Positions 17,032-25,837 are shown, numbered from the stretch's first letter. The stretch: 64,000 nt of DNA from Mycobacterium sp. (GCA_021732005.1 JAKFVT010000063.1:124001-188000); one strand, 5' to 3'. Numbers and translations: made by a program. The notes: a model not told the origin generated them from the letters alone.

Positions 17032-18161
17032 GCTGCGACGGGCGGGATCACCACTACTTCGGCCTGCTCTATCCGGACGGCAACGCGATCACCGGGGGTC
17101 AGTGCGGTGGCATGGGCGCTGGAACTCTGCGCGACCAGGCGGATACCGTCGGCGAAGGTGCAGTGCACCAAGGAGATCGGTCCGAGGAAGGACACGGAGG
17201 TGACGCTGGCCGGGCCGTCTGGATCGGCGTCGATGCGAATCGACTCCGGCCGCACCAGCGCGACACCGATTCCCGTCACCACCGAGCCGACCGCCACCGG
17301 CAACGATGTCCCCAGCAGCTGCACCCTGCCGTCGGCCACCTCGACGTCGACCTTGTTGTTCAAGCCCACGAACTCGGCGACGAACGGGGTGGCCGGATGG
17401 GCGTAGACGTCGGCGGGCGCGGCGATCTGTTCCAGGCGGCCCTGGTTCATCACGCCGACCCGGTCGGCGACGGCCAGAGCTTCTTCCTGGTCGTGGGTGA
17501 CGAACAGCGTCGTGGTGCCGACTTCCAGTTGTACCCGCCGGATTTCGTCACGCAGCTGCGCCCGCACCTTCGCATCGAGGGCCGACAGCGGCTCGTCCAG
17601 CAGTAACACCCGCGGCTGGATGGCCAGGGCACGTGCCAGCGCCACCCGCTGTTGCTGGCCGCCAGAGAGCTGGCTGGCGTACTTCTGCTTGTGTTCGGAC
17701 AGCCCCACCAGATCAAGCATGTCGGCGGCCCGCCCGGTGCGGTCGGCTTTGGTCCTGCCGCGCAGCTTGAGCCCGAACGCGACGTTGTCGAGAACGGTCA
17801 GGTGCGGGAAGAGGCTGTAGGCCTGAAACACCATGCCCATGTCCCGCTTGTTGGGCGGCACACCGGTGATGTCGGCGCCGCCGACGGCGACCCGGCCCGC
17901 AGTCGGCTCGTCCAGCCCGGCCAGGATCCGCAGCGCGGTGGTCTTGCCGCAGCCCGACGGGCCGAGCAGGGCGACCATCTCACCGGGCTCCAAGTGCAGG
18001 GTGAGTCCGTCGAGAGCGCGGACGGTCCCGGCACCGTCTCTTCCGACGGCTCCGCCGACGCCCGCCTTTTTGCCGGCTCCGCCGACGCCCGCCTTTCCGA
18101 CGGCTCCGCCGTAAACCCTTGTCACAGCCGTGAAATCAACGGCCACACCGGTTCCGGTCAT
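17028..18161 (-). CDS. ABC transporter ATP-binding protein, PotA/FbpC type
   Basis: 377-residue ATPase: Walker A LLGPSGCGKTT, ABC signature LSGGQQQRVALARAL, Walker B VLLLDEPLSALDAK, switch histidine in LFVTHDQEEA, and a C-terminal TOBE-type regulatory domain. It energises import with the two permeases and lipoprotein encoded upstream; its ATG overlaps the permease stop (ATGA). Unusually, about 29 Gly/Ala/Lys-rich residues made of a 9-residue repeat lie between the first beta strand (AVTRVYGG) and VRALDGLTLHLEP, where relatives have one or two residues. The frame is intact and all catalytic motifs are present. Confidence 0.92.
   Translation of the reverse strand: MTGTGVAVDFTAVTRVYGGAVGKAGVGGAGKKAGVGGAVGRDGAGTVRALDGLTLHLEPGEMVALLGPSGCGKTTALRILAGLDEPTAGRVAVGGADITGVPPNKRDMGMVFQAYSLFPHLTVLDNVAFGLKLRGRTKADRTGRAADMLDLVGLSEHKQKYASQLSGGQQQRVALARALAIQPRVLLLDEPLSALDAKVRAQLRDEIRRVQLEVGTTTLFVTHDQEEALAVADRVGVMNQGRLEQIAAPADVYAHPATPFVAEFVGLNNKVDVEVADGRVQLLGTSLPVAVGSVVTGIGVALVRPESIRIDADPDGPASVTSVSFLGPISLVHCTFADGIRLVAQSSSAHATALTPGDRVAVRIEQAEVVVIPPVAA
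18048..18111 (-). repeat. 27-bp tandem repeat inside the ABC ATPase gene
   Basis: The core GGCTCCGCCGACGCC recurs with a 27-base period: full units begin at 18048 and 18075, and a partial third at 18102. 27 bases are 9 codons, so copy-number change keeps the frame; the units encode GGAVGKAGV and GGAGKKAGV, followed by GGAVGRDGA. Confidence 0.85.
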
Positions 18162-18952
18162 CGGCTTCCTTTCCCGCCGGGGAGGCCGGCGTGCCGGTGA
18201 CGGCGGGTCACCAGCGAGAGGATCAGCAGCAGGACGAAACCGAACACCAGTGTCGCCAGCGACGCCGCCACCGAGGTCGGCCCGTCGCTCTTGCCGATGG
18301 CGACGATCACCACCTGCAGGTTCTGGTATCCGCTCAACGACGCGATCGTGTACTCGCCCAACACCACGGCGATGGAGATGAACGCGGCCGACAGAATGCC
18401 CGACCAGATGTTGGGCACCACCACCCGCAGGATCGTGGTGGTCCAGCCCGCGCCGAGGGAACGTGCCGCTTCGGCAAGGGTTTTCAGGTCGATCGACGAC
18501 AGGGCGCCATCGAGGGACCGATACGCGAACGGCAGCACGAGGACCACGTAGACGAACGTCAGCGTCAACGCCGACTCCCCGAGGAAGTAGACCACCCACA
18601 GGTAGACGTTGCGCAGCCCCACCACGATCACCAGCGCGGGGATGGTCAAGGGCAGCAGGCAGAGGAACTCGATCAGCCGTTTGCCCCACGGCGCGCGCAG
18701 CCGTACCCAGATCATCGTCGGGACCAGGATCACCAGCATCAGCACGACGGTGAACACCGCCAACAACAGCGAGACGATGATCGCCTGATACAGCATCTCG
18801 TTCTGTACCAGGTTCTTCCACGCCGCCACGGTGCGTCCGCCGTGAATGAGGTTGCGGGTACTGAAGTCCGCCATCGCATAGAGCGGGAACAGGAAGAACA
18901 CCCCGAACAGCGTCAGCAGCACCGCCCGCCCGACCCGATTCACTGCAGCCAC
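18158..18952 (-). CDS. ABC transporter permease (PotC-like)
   Basis: 264-residue inner-membrane permease with about six helices, starting VGRAVLLTLFGVFFLFPLYAM. The EAA loop EAARSLGAGWTTTILRVVVPN contacts the ATPase. It overlaps the ATPase gene by 4 bases and the upstream permease gene by 13 bases, so the operon is tightly coupled. Family and gene order (lipoprotein, permease, permease, ATPase) match spermidine/putrescine, 2-aminoethylphosphonate and ferric-iron importers; the substrate is not decided by sequence. Confidence 0.9.
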   Translation of the reverse strand: MAAVNRVGRAVLLTLFGVFFLFPLYAMADFSTRNLIHGGRTVAAWKNLVQNEMLYQAIIVSLLLAVFTVVLMLVILVPTMIWVRLRAPWGKRLIEFLCLLPLTIPALVIVVGLRNVYLWVVYFLGESALTLTFVYVVLVLPFAYRSLDGALSSIDLKTLAEAARSLGAGWTTTILRVVVPNIWSGILSAAFISIAVVLGEYTIASLSGYQNLQVVIVAIGKSDGPTSVAASLATLVFGFVLLLILSLVTRRHRHAGLPGGKGSR

Positions 18953-19803
18953 CTCGATGAGCGGCGCACCAGCAGGTTGTAGGCGACCATCACCACGGCC
19001 ACCACGACCACCATCTCAAGCGCCAGCGCGTAGGCGAACCCGGACTGTCCGAGGACCACCTCTGACGTCAGGGCCGAGCGGATGAGCAACGGCAGGATCG
19101 GGCTGCCCTGACTGACCAATGCCGCGGCGGTGGCATAGGCGGCAAAGGCGTTGGCGAACAACAACAACGCGGACCCCAGGAATGCCGGTGTCAGCAGCGG
19201 AAAACCCACCTCGCGCCAGTACGCCCATCGTGAGGCGCCCAGGCTGACCGCGGCCTCACGCCATTCCGCTCGCAACCCTTCCAGCGCCGGGGTGAACACG
19301 ATCACCATCAACGGGATCTGGAAGTAGGTGTAGACCAGGATCAGGCCACGCAGCGAATAGAGCCAGCCGTCGCCGGCCAGGTTGAACCCGAACCGGTCGA
19401 ACAGCCAGACGGTCAGCACGCCGTTGAGGCCGATCGTCGCCAGGAACGCGAATGCCAATGCCACACCACCGAATTGGGCTAGCACGCTGCACAGCGACAG
19501 CACCACCCGGCGCATCGGTGACGTCGGCGAACTGGTGACCACCAGCCACGCCAGCACCGCACCCAGAACCGCTCCGATCGCAGCGGTGACCGTCGAGAGC
19601 AGCACACTCTTACCGAGCGCGGCCAGCGCGGTGCCGGAGAACAGCAATCCGATCCGCTGCAGCGAGAACACCCCGTCCAGGTAGAACGCGGACACGATCA
19701 CCGTCACGGTCGGGATGATCAAGAAGACGGTGACGAACACTCCGAACGGCACCAGGGGCAGTGCTTGCCGGAGAAGCTGGGCCGGCGACTGATGGCGGAG
19801 CAC
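18940..19803 (-). CDS. ABC transporter permease (PotB-like)
   Basis: 287-residue permease with six predicted helices. A conserved loop reads EWREAAVSLGASRWAYWREV, the EAA motif with the central glycine. The start used is the GTG at 19803, 8 bases after the stop of the binding-protein gene; a slightly later start is possible. It is the partner of the second permease encoded downstream. Confidence 0.88.
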   Translation of the reverse strand: MLRHQSPAQLLRQALPLVPFGVFVTVFLIIPTVTVIVSAFYLDGVFSLQRIGLLFSGTALAALGKSVLLSTVTAAIGAVLGAVLAWLVVTSSPTSPMRRVVLSLCSVLAQFGGVALAFAFLATIGLNGVLTVWLFDRFGFNLAGDGWLYSLRGLILVYTYFQIPLMVIVFTPALEGLRAEWREAAVSLGASRWAYWREVGFPLLTPAFLGSALLLFANAFAAYATAAALVSQGSPILPLLIRSALTSEVVLGQSGFAYALALEMVVVVAVVMVAYNLLVRRSSRWLQ

Positions 19804-19811
19804 GCGCGGCG

Positions 19812-20927
19812 TCAGCCCATCGCTTTGGCCCAGTTTTCGGCCAGGTATCGGGTCGCGGAGTCGGTCTGGGCCTGGGTCAGGATGACGGGCTTACCGCTGA
19901 TCGGCGGCAACTTCTCGTAGGCGGCGGTGTCGATGGTGCCGGCCTTGACCATCGCGTCGGCCCGCACCGGTCGCGCGCCGCCGGCCAGGTACAGGTTCTG
20001 GCCCTCGTCGCTGAAGAGGAATTCCTGCCACAACCGGGCGGCCGCCGGATGCGGCGCGTCGGAGTTGATCGCCTGGAAGTAGTAGCCGCCCAGGACCGCG
20101 TCCTGCGGCACGAACACCTTCCAGCTGGGCAGCTTCTTGATTTCGGCGGCGTTCAGGTAGTCCCAGTCGATGACGATGGGCGTCTGGCCGGACTCGATGG
20201 TCGCCGGCGTCGGGTCGACGGGCAGGAAGTTGCCCGCCTGCTTCAGCTTGGCGAAGAAGTCGACGCCGGGCGCGATCTTGTCGGCCGAACCACCCTGGGA
20301 CAGGGCCACCATCGCCACACCGGAGAAGGCGGCGCCGGCCTGGGTCGGGTCACCGTTGAGTGCCACCTTGCCCTTGTAGTCCGGCTTCAGCAGATCGTTG
20401 ACGGTGCTCAGGTCGGGAACCTTGGCGGAGTCGTAGCCGATCGACATGTATCCGCCGTAGTCGTTGACCAGCGATCCGTCCACCGCCTTCATGTCTGTCG
20501 GGATGCTGTCGAAGGTCGCGACCTTGTACGGCGCGAACATCGCCTTGTTGGCCAATGCCACCGACTGACCGAGGTCGAAGACGTCCGGTGCGGTACTGCG
20601 GCCCTTCTGCTGATTGGCGGCGTTGATCTCGTCCTGGCTGGCGGCGTCGGGCTGAGCGGAGTTCACCTTGATGCCGTACTTGTCACCGAACGCCTTGATG
20701 ATGGCGCCGTAGTTGGCCCAGTCCGGCGGCAGGGCGATCACGTTGAGCTCGCCCTCCTTCTTGGCCGCCGCGATCAGCCCGTCCATGCCGCCGAAGTCGG
20801 CCATCGACGTGGCTTGGCCTGCGGCGGCGCCGTTGCCGCCGCCGCTCTTCTTCTCTGGTGGTGCGCAGGCGACACCGGCGACCACGACAGCGGCCGCGAC
20901 AACAGCGATCAGACGTACGTTCCTCAT
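19812..20927 (-). CDS. ABC transporter substrate-binding lipoprotein
   Basis: 371-residue lipoprotein. The signal peptide ends AGVAC, so Cys21 is the probable lipid anchor; a Lys/Gly/Ala linker follows and then a type II periplasmic-binding fold (LIAAAKKEGELNVIALPPDWANYG). The N-terminal pattern is that of the ferric/aminophosphonate/polyamine group. It delivers substrate to the two permeases. AAGAAGG precedes the ATG. The 120 bases before it hold the divergent promoter of the HugZ-like gene and an inverted repeat at 20986-21012. Confidence 0.88.
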   Translation of the reverse strand: MRNVRLIAVVAAAVVVAGVACAPPEKKSGGGNGAAAGQATSMADFGGMDGLIAAAKKEGELNVIALPPDWANYGAIIKAFGDKYGIKVNSAQPDAASQDEINAANQQKGRSTAPDVFDLGQSVALANKAMFAPYKVATFDSIPTDMKAVDGSLVNDYGGYMSIGYDSAKVPDLSTVNDLLKPDYKGKVALNGDPTQAGAAFSGVAMVALSQGGSADKIAPGVDFFAKLKQAGNFLPVDPTPATIESGQTPIVIDWDYLNAAEIKKLPSWKVFVPQDAVLGGYYFQAINSDAPHPAAARLWQEFLFSDEGQNLYLAGGARPVRADAMVKAGTIDTAAYEKLPPISGKPVILTQAQTDSATRYLAENWAKAMG

Positions 20928-20985
20928 GACCGAACCTTCTTATGACTTCGAAGCGATGCGGTGGCGCCGCGGGGACCGCGGTGTT

Positions 20986-21012
20986 TCGTGACGGTGAACG
21001 GGATCGTCACGA
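20986..21012. promoter_or_regulatory. Inverted repeat in divergent promoter region
   Basis: TCGTGAC and GTCACGA, perfect 7-base arms separated by 13 bases, between the ABC binding-protein gene and the HugZ-like gene. It may be an operator for one or both. No known regulator is recognised; the 13-base gap does not fit a CRP site. Confidence 0.4.
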
Positions 21013-21047
21013 TGTTTGTGACATTACCTGCGCGGTATCGTGCCGAC

Positions 21048-21854
21048 GTGGCATCACGCGATCATGGCGACCCGGGCGACGCCCCTTCGGTTCCGCCGCC
21101 GCTGACCGCCGTCGTCGACGCGACCCGGCCCTCGGCGGCTGAGGAGGCTCGCAGCATCGCGGCGTCGACCAATACCGCGACGCTGGCCTCCCTGACCGCC
21201 ACCGGCGATCCGTGGGCCTCGTTCGTCACCTACGGGCTCCTCGACGGTCAGCCGGTGCTGTGCGTGTCGAACATGGCCGAGCACGGCCGTAACCTCGCCG
21301 GCGATCCCCGCGCCAGTCTTGCCATCGTCGCGCCCACCACCGAGACCGACCCACTGGCCAGCGGGCGGATCACGCTGGCCGGCGTCGCGGAACGCCCGAC
21401 CGGAGACGAGGCCCGCGCTGCACGCGATGCGCATCTGGCCGCGGTGGCGGCGGCGAGGTACTACGTCGACTACTCCGATTTCACGCTCTGGGTGCTGCGC
21501 GTGCACCGGGCGCGCTGGGTGGGCGGCTACGGCCGGATGGATTCGGCGACCGCCGAGGACTACGCGGCGGCCTCCGCCGACCCGGTTCGCCCGCAGGCCG
21601 CCGACGCGATCGCCCACCTCAACGCCGATCACGCCGAGTCTCTGGCGGAGATGGCACGCGCACTCGGCGGCTACCCGGACACCACGGCCGCGGTGTGCAC
21701 CGGTGTCGACCGCTACGGGCTCGACATTCGGGTCGACACCCCGCGTGGCGCGGGGTACACCCGGGTGGGATTCGGTGGGCCGTTGGCCTCCGCCGACGAA
21801 TTACGCTCGGCCACGGTCGAATTGGTGAGACGCGCCCGCGGCGCGGGAGGCTAG
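21048..21854 (+). CDS. HugZ-like protein (PNPOx-like + DUF2470)
   Basis: 268-residue protein from the GTG at 21048. The N-terminal split-barrel flavin/heme-binding domain (LASLTATGDPWASFVTYG through YVDYSDFTLWVLRVHRARWVGGYG) is followed by a DUF2470 domain (DAIAHLNADHAESLAEMARALGG). The architecture matches HugZ-type heme-degrading or heme-utilisation proteins. The frame is open upstream to 20961, but TATCGT at 21036-21041 lies 6 bases before this GTG, supporting a leaderless start. The adjacent ABC importer could suggest an iron role for both, which is speculation. It shares CTAG stops with the next gene. Confidence 0.75.
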   Translation: MASRDHGDPGDAPSVPPPLTAVVDATRPSAAEEARSIAASTNTATLASLTATGDPWASFVTYGLLDGQPVLCVSNMAEHGRNLAGDPRASLAIVAPTTETDPLASGRITLAGVAERPTGDEARAARDAHLAAVAAARYYVDYSDFTLWVLRVHRARWVGGYGRMDSATAEDYAAASADPVRPQAADAIAHLNADHAESLAEMARALGGYPDTTAAVCTGVDRYGLDIRVDTPRGAGYTRVGFGGPLASADELRSATVELVRRARGAGG

Positions 21855-22096
21855 CCGCCCAGTTCGGAGACCGCGGTCTCCAGCGCCGCGGCTTGCTCGG
21901 ACACTTCACGATCCGAGAGTTCTTCGCCGCCGGCCTGCTCGACGAGTTCCGCGCGGGTGACTACTTGCAGAGCCCCGCGGTAGTCATCGGTGTCCAAGGC
22001 CGCCGCCCCGACCACCTCGGTGCGGCCTTCGATGAGAACAAGCAGGGCATCGGAGTCACCGTCGAGCAGCCGGCGAACGTCATCGGGAGTGATCAT
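21851..22096 (-). CDS. Small acidic protein of unknown function
   Basis: 81 residues (MITPDDVRRLLDGDSDALL...), acidic, with no signal or membrane segment. Its ATG overlaps the stop of the DUF3072 gene (TGATG), so the two are translationally coupled. The stop shares CTAG with the convergent HugZ-like gene. I do not recognise a family; it is probably a conserved mycobacterial protein because of the coupling and codon use. Confidence 0.6.
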   Translation of the reverse strand: MITPDDVRRLLDGDSDALLVLIEGRTEVVGAAALDTDDYRGALQVVTRAELVEQAGGEELSDREVSEQAAALETAVSELGG

Positions 22097-22302
22097 CAGG
22101 CACCTCGTCCGGTCTTCTTCTGGAGCTCGTCGATCATCTCCGAGGCCTGCGCCTTGGTCAGCTGCTCGGGCACCTCGACGCCGGCCTCCTGGGCCAGGGT
22201 GCCGAGGTAGCTGCGCTGCGGACCGGTCATCGGCTCATCGCCGGTCACCCACTCCGATTGGTCTTTGGTGGGGTTCTCCCGGGGCGCGGTGTCTTCACTC
22301 AT
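22096..22302 (-). CDS. DUF3072 domain protein
   Basis: 68 residues starting MSEDTAPRENPTKDQSEW and containing MTGPQRSYLGTLAQEAG and LTKAQASEMIDELQKKTGRG, the DUF3072 signature. Function unknown; such small proteins are common in actinobacteria and often follow stress-type promoters. The ATG at 22302 follows AGCAGAGGAGG at good spacing; a longer start at 22353 is less likely. First gene of a two-gene unit. Confidence 0.75.
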   Translation of the reverse strand: MSEDTAPRENPTKDQSEWVTGDEPMTGPQRSYLGTLAQEAGVEVPEQLTKAQASEMIDELQKKTGRGA

Positions 22303-22353
22303 GCGCTGGACCTCCTCTGCTGTCGCCCTAGCTATGCCCACCCGAGCGGACAT

Positions 22354-23361
22354 TTACGCGGGCAGGTTCCGGTTGACTGCCAGCGCGAGAAACGCCGCGA
22401 CGGTCAGCACCACCACGGCAAGCCGCAGCCAGCCGGTGGTCGCTGGCGCGCTGATCGTCTGGTAGCCGACCTGCTGCAGGACCGCCCCGTAGCTCTTGTT
22501 CAGCTCGTCGATGTTGGTGGCGGTGTAGTTCTGCCCACCGGACAGTTCGGCGATCCGCTTCATCTGGGTGCCATCCGACGGCACCGGGATCGTGTCGTCC
22601 TTGAGCGTCACCACCCCGTCCTGGGTGCCGAACGTGATCGTCGAAACCGGCACGCCCTGGTCCTTGGCGGCTCGCGCGGCGGTGAAGTCCCCGCGCGGAT
22701 TGTCCGGATTGGCGGGTTTGTTCTCGCCACCGTCGGACAGCAGCACGATGCGCGCCGGAGGTGGCGTCGCATCGCCCGCGCTGAGCACGGTGCTCACGGT
22801 CTGAATCGACTCCAGCGAGGTGAACAGCGCCTCACCGGTGGCGGTGGAGTTGTCCGGCTGCAACTTGTCCAATGCGGTGACGGTGGCCGCGTGATCGGGG
22901 GTCGGCGACACCAGCAGATTCACGTTGCCGCCGAACGAGACCAAGCCCAGGTTCACCCCCGGGGTCAGCTGCTGGGCGAACGTTTTGGCCGCATCTTGCG
23001 CGGCCCGCAGGCGGGTCGGGGCAACATCTTTGGCCTGCATCGACTGTGAGACGTCGATGACCAGCATCACGACGGCCCGGTTGCGCGGGATGCGGGCCTC
23101 ATGGGTGGGTCCGGCAAGTGCGATGATGAGCAACAGCAGCGCACAGATAGACAGCGCAATAGGCAAGTGCCGCAGACGATGTGGCCGCTTCGGTGTCAGC
23201 CGCTGCAGAGCCGCCGCCTCGCCGAACTGCCGCAGCCGCCGCCGTCGCTGGAACTGCCCGAGGACGTACAAGCCCAGCAGCAGGGCGGGTATCACGGCCA
23301 GCACCAGCAGGCCGGGATGCGCCAGCCCGCTCAGGGTCAACGAACCGATACCGGGCAACAA
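22354..23361 (-). CDS. VWA-domain membrane protein (Rv1481-like), copy A
   Basis: 335 residues: two N-terminal membrane helices (near 10-30 and 60-80), a von Willebrand A domain with MIDAS motif DVSQSM inside the conserved IPRNRAVVMLVIDVSQSM, and a C-terminal helix (LRLAVVVLTVAAFLALAV). Length and sequence match M. tuberculosis Rv1481, which lies beside moxR1. The start is the TTG after AGGAG (LLPGIGSLTLSG); this gives the family length, though the frame continues to 23394. No MoxR ATPase or DUF58 gene adjoins it here. Divergent from its paralogue. Confidence 0.85.
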   Translation of the reverse strand: MLPGIGSLTLSGLAHPGLLVLAVIPALLLGLYVLGQFQRRRRLRQFGEAAALQRLTPKRPHRLRHLPIALSICALLLLIIALAGPTHEARIPRNRAVVMLVIDVSQSMQAKDVAPTRLRAAQDAAKTFAQQLTPGVNLGLVSFGGNVNLLVSPTPDHAATVTALDKLQPDNSTATGEALFTSLESIQTVSTVLSAGDATPPPARIVLLSDGGENKPANPDNPRGDFTAARAAKDQGVPVSTITFGTQDGVVTLKDDTIPVPSDGTQMKRIAELSGGQNYTATNIDELNKSYGAVLQQVGYQTISAPATTGWLRLAVVVLTVAAFLALAVNRNLPA

Positions 23362-23452
23362 CCCACTCCTGTCATCACTGTCGGCCAGCCCCAAGAAACT
23401 GTGGCTAACGTGTCCTTTGTACCGGGGTTAGTTGAGAGGTGGTCCCGCCGGC

Positions 23453-24457
23453 GTGGATGCTGTGAAATCGCTGTCACTTTCGGGCTTCACAACCCCGTGG
23501 CTGTTCTGCTACCTCGTGGTCGTCGCCGCCGCCGTGGCCGCCTACCTGCTCGTTCAGCGAAGCCGACGCCGGCGGGTGTTGCGCTTCGCGAACATGGCGC
23601 TGCTGGATCAGGTCGCCGCCGGCCAGAAGCCGCGCAGATGGCGGCATCTGCCCGCGGCCCTGCTGGTGGCCGCCCTGGCGCTGCTCACCACCGCGATGGC
23701 CGGGCCCACCCATGACGTGCGGATCCCCCGAAACCGGGCCGTCGTCATGCTCGTCATCGATGTCTCCGAATCGATGTCGGCCACCGACGTCGCGCCCAGC
23801 CGGATCGAGGCGGCCCGCGAGGCCGGTAAGCATTTCGCCGACATGCTCACCCCCGGCATCAATCTCGGGTTGGTGAAGTTCTCGTCAGGGGCCACGCTGC
23901 TGGTGGCACCGACGATCGACCGAGCACAGGTCAAGCAGGCGATCGACAAGTTGGTCCCCGAGCCGCGCACCGCGACGGGCGAGGGCATTTTCACTGCGCT
24001 GCAAGCGATTGCGACCACCGGAGCGGTGATGGGCGGTGGTGACGGGCCGCCGCCGGCCCGCATCGTGCTGGAGTCCGACGGCAAGGAGACGGTGCCGCCG
24101 GACCTGGACTCTCCGCGTGGGGCGTTCACCGCCGCGCAGGCCGCCAAAGAGCAGGGGGTGCCGATCTCGACGATCTCGTTCGGCACGCCCGACGGCGTGG
24201 TCCAGGTCGACGGTCAATCGATTCCGGTTCCGACCGATGACGCCTCGCTGGCCAGGATTGCCGATCTCAGTGGTGGCCAAGCCTTCCGCGCCACCAGCCT
24301 CGGCGAGCTGAACCGGGTGTACTCGACCCTCGACGAGCAGATCGGCTATCAGGTGGTGCGCGGTGACGCCAGTGCGGGCTGGGTGGCACTCGGCGCCCTT
24401 GCTCTGGTGTTGTCAATCGGTGCGGGCGTTCTGCTGAACCGCCGACTCCCCGCCTGA
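23453..24457 (+). CDS. VWA-domain membrane protein (Rv1481-like), copy B
   Basis: 334 residues and a clear paralogue of the divergent gene: N-terminal helix TTPWLFCYLVVVAAAVAAYLL, second helix before AGPTHDVRIPRNRAV, MIDAS DVSESM, C-terminal helix. It looks closer to Rv1481 than copy A does, for example in RVLRFANMALLDQVA and ATGEGIFTALQAIATTGAV. The GTG at 23453 was chosen because GAGAGGTGG lies about 10 bases upstream; a GTG three codons later is possible. The 3' end overlaps the convergent P450 gene by 45 bases. Function unknown, possibly envelope-related. Confidence 0.85.
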   Translation: MDAVKSLSLSGFTTPWLFCYLVVVAAAVAAYLLVQRSRRRRVLRFANMALLDQVAAGQKPRRWRHLPAALLVAALALLTTAMAGPTHDVRIPRNRAVVMLVIDVSESMSATDVAPSRIEAAREAGKHFADMLTPGINLGLVKFSSGATLLVAPTIDRAQVKQAIDKLVPEPRTATGEGIFTALQAIATTGAVMGGGDGPPPARIVLESDGKETVPPDLDSPRGAFTAAQAAKEQGVPISTISFGTPDGVVQVDGQSIPVPTDDASLARIADLSGGQAFRATSLGELNRVYSTLDEQIGYQVVRGDASAGWVALGALALVLSIGAGVLLNRRLPA

Positions 24458-25819
24458 CGCAATTCCCAGCAGATTCCCAGGAGCCGCCCAGTCGGTCGAC
24501 GGGCCGGCATCGGACCGCCGGTAGACGACCGCGCGGCCACCGCCGGCCGGGGCGTTGGCGATCCCCCGGGAGTGGTACGCCTCGCCCGGCGCGTCGGTCG
24601 GTACAAAGGTGAACTCGCGCAACAGCGTTCGCAGGGTGACGGTCATCTCCATGTTGGCGAACGCGGCGCCGATGCAGCGGCGGATCCCGCCGCCGAACGG
24701 GATCCAGGCGTAGTTGTCCGGCGGGTTCCCGACGAACCGGTCCGGGTCGAACGCCGACGGCCCGAGGAATCGGTCGGGGTTGGCGTGCGCCATCGGGATG
24801 CTGACGATGACCACATGACCTTCGGGAATCACCCACTCCCCGAGGCGGATTCGCTGCAACGCGCGTCGCGATGTACCGTCGATTACGGGCCGCAGCCGCT
24901 GCACCTCCCAGATCGTGGCCTGCTGCAATTCCGAGCCGTCGGCGTCGACTTCCGCGGTCAGCCGCTCCAGCAGCTGCGGATGCCGGCGCACCCGCTCGAC
25001 CAGCCAGGCCAGGGTGGTCGCGGTGGTCTCGTGCCCGGCGGTCAGCAGGGTCAACAGCTCGTCGGCGATATGCCGGTCGGGGATCGCCGAACCGTCCGCA
25101 TAACGCGCCCGCAACATCAGTGACAAGACGTCCGGGCGCTCGTCGAACGCCGGGTCACGACGTGCGTCGGCGATCAGCGAGTCGACGATCTCGTCGTAGC
25201 GCCGTCGGTGGCGCAGCATGGCGCCACCGGGACTGCGGGGCCCGAAATCACGCCGAAAGATCCTCGGCAGCAACGCAAGCCGCGATCCGACGGTGACCAG
25301 GCGGGGTAGCTGCTCGCGCAGTTCGTCGAAGGCGGCACCCTCGGCCCCGAACACCGCGCGAAGGATCGCGTTGAGAGTGATCCGCATCATCGAGGGCAGC
25401 GTGTCGAATTCGACACCCTCGGGCCAGTGCGCGACCTCGCGCAGCACTTCCTCTTCGATGATGGCCTCGTAGCTGTGCATGCGCTTGCCGTGGAACGGCG
25501 GCACCAGCAGTTTGCGTCGTTCGCGGTGCTCCTCGCCGTCGAGGCTGAACGTCGAGCCCGGGCCCAGCACCTCGCCGAGATTGGTGGCCCGGCCCACCAG
25601 ATCGCTGCCGGTGGTGAACAGCTCTTTGATCAGGGTGGGGTCGCTGATCAACACGGTCCGGCCGAAGATCGGCAGATTCAGGGTGACCGCCGACCCGTAT
25701 CGCCGGCCGAGGTCGCCCACCACCGCCCGTCGTGCGGTGAGAAAGCGAATTCCCTGCAGCAGCCGTGGGGCGTTCGGGCCGGGCGGGAGTCGGACCGGAT
25801 CGGTCGTCGCGTGCGCCAT
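24413..25819 (-). CDS. Cytochrome P450, CYP138-like
   Basis: 468-residue P450. I-helix LTAGHETTATTL, K-helix EVQR, heme loop PFGGGIRRCIGAAF with the proximal Cys. It resembles mycobacterial CYP138 (Rv0136) in RLPPGPNAPRLLQG, FSLDGEEHRERRKLLVPPFHGKRM and LPSMMRITLNAILRAVFG. A redox partner is not adjacent. The ATG at 25819 has GGAGG 9 bases upstream. Its promoter region holds two identical-architecture dyads (25838-25877), probably bound by the TetR encoded nearby. Substrate unknown. Confidence 0.9.
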   Translation of the reverse strand: MAHATTDPVRLPPGPNAPRLLQGIRFLTARRAVVGDLGRRYGSAVTLNLPIFGRTVLISDPTLIKELFTTGSDLVGRATNLGEVLGPGSTFSLDGEEHRERRKLLVPPFHGKRMHSYEAIIEEEVLREVAHWPEGVEFDTLPSMMRITLNAILRAVFGAEGAAFDELREQLPRLVTVGSRLALLPRIFRRDFGPRSPGGAMLRHRRRYDEIVDSLIADARRDPAFDERPDVLSLMLRARYADGSAIPDRHIADELLTLLTAGHETTATTLAWLVERVRRHPQLLERLTAEVDADGSELQQATIWEVQRLRPVIDGTSRRALQRIRLGEWVIPEGHVVIVSIPMAHANPDRFLGPSAFDPDRFVGNPPDNYAWIPFGGGIRRCIGAAFANMEMTVTLRTLLREFTFVPTDAPGEAYHSRGIANAPAGGGRAVVYRRSDAGPSTDWAAPGNLLGIASGGESAVQQNARTD

Positions 25820-25837
25820 GGTTCCCATCCTCCGCTT

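Noticed and set aside
18048..18111. Short direct repeats considered as a CRISPR array
   Set aside because: The period is only 27 bases with no variable spacers, and it lies in frame in an ABC ATPase gene.
20961..21047. Upstream extension of the HugZ-like protein
   Set aside because: It would run through the inverted repeat and -10 box, and adds residues without family similarity.
22303..22353. Earlier start for the DUF3072 protein
   Set aside because: The later ATG has a good Shine-Dalgarno sequence and gives the usual N-terminus.
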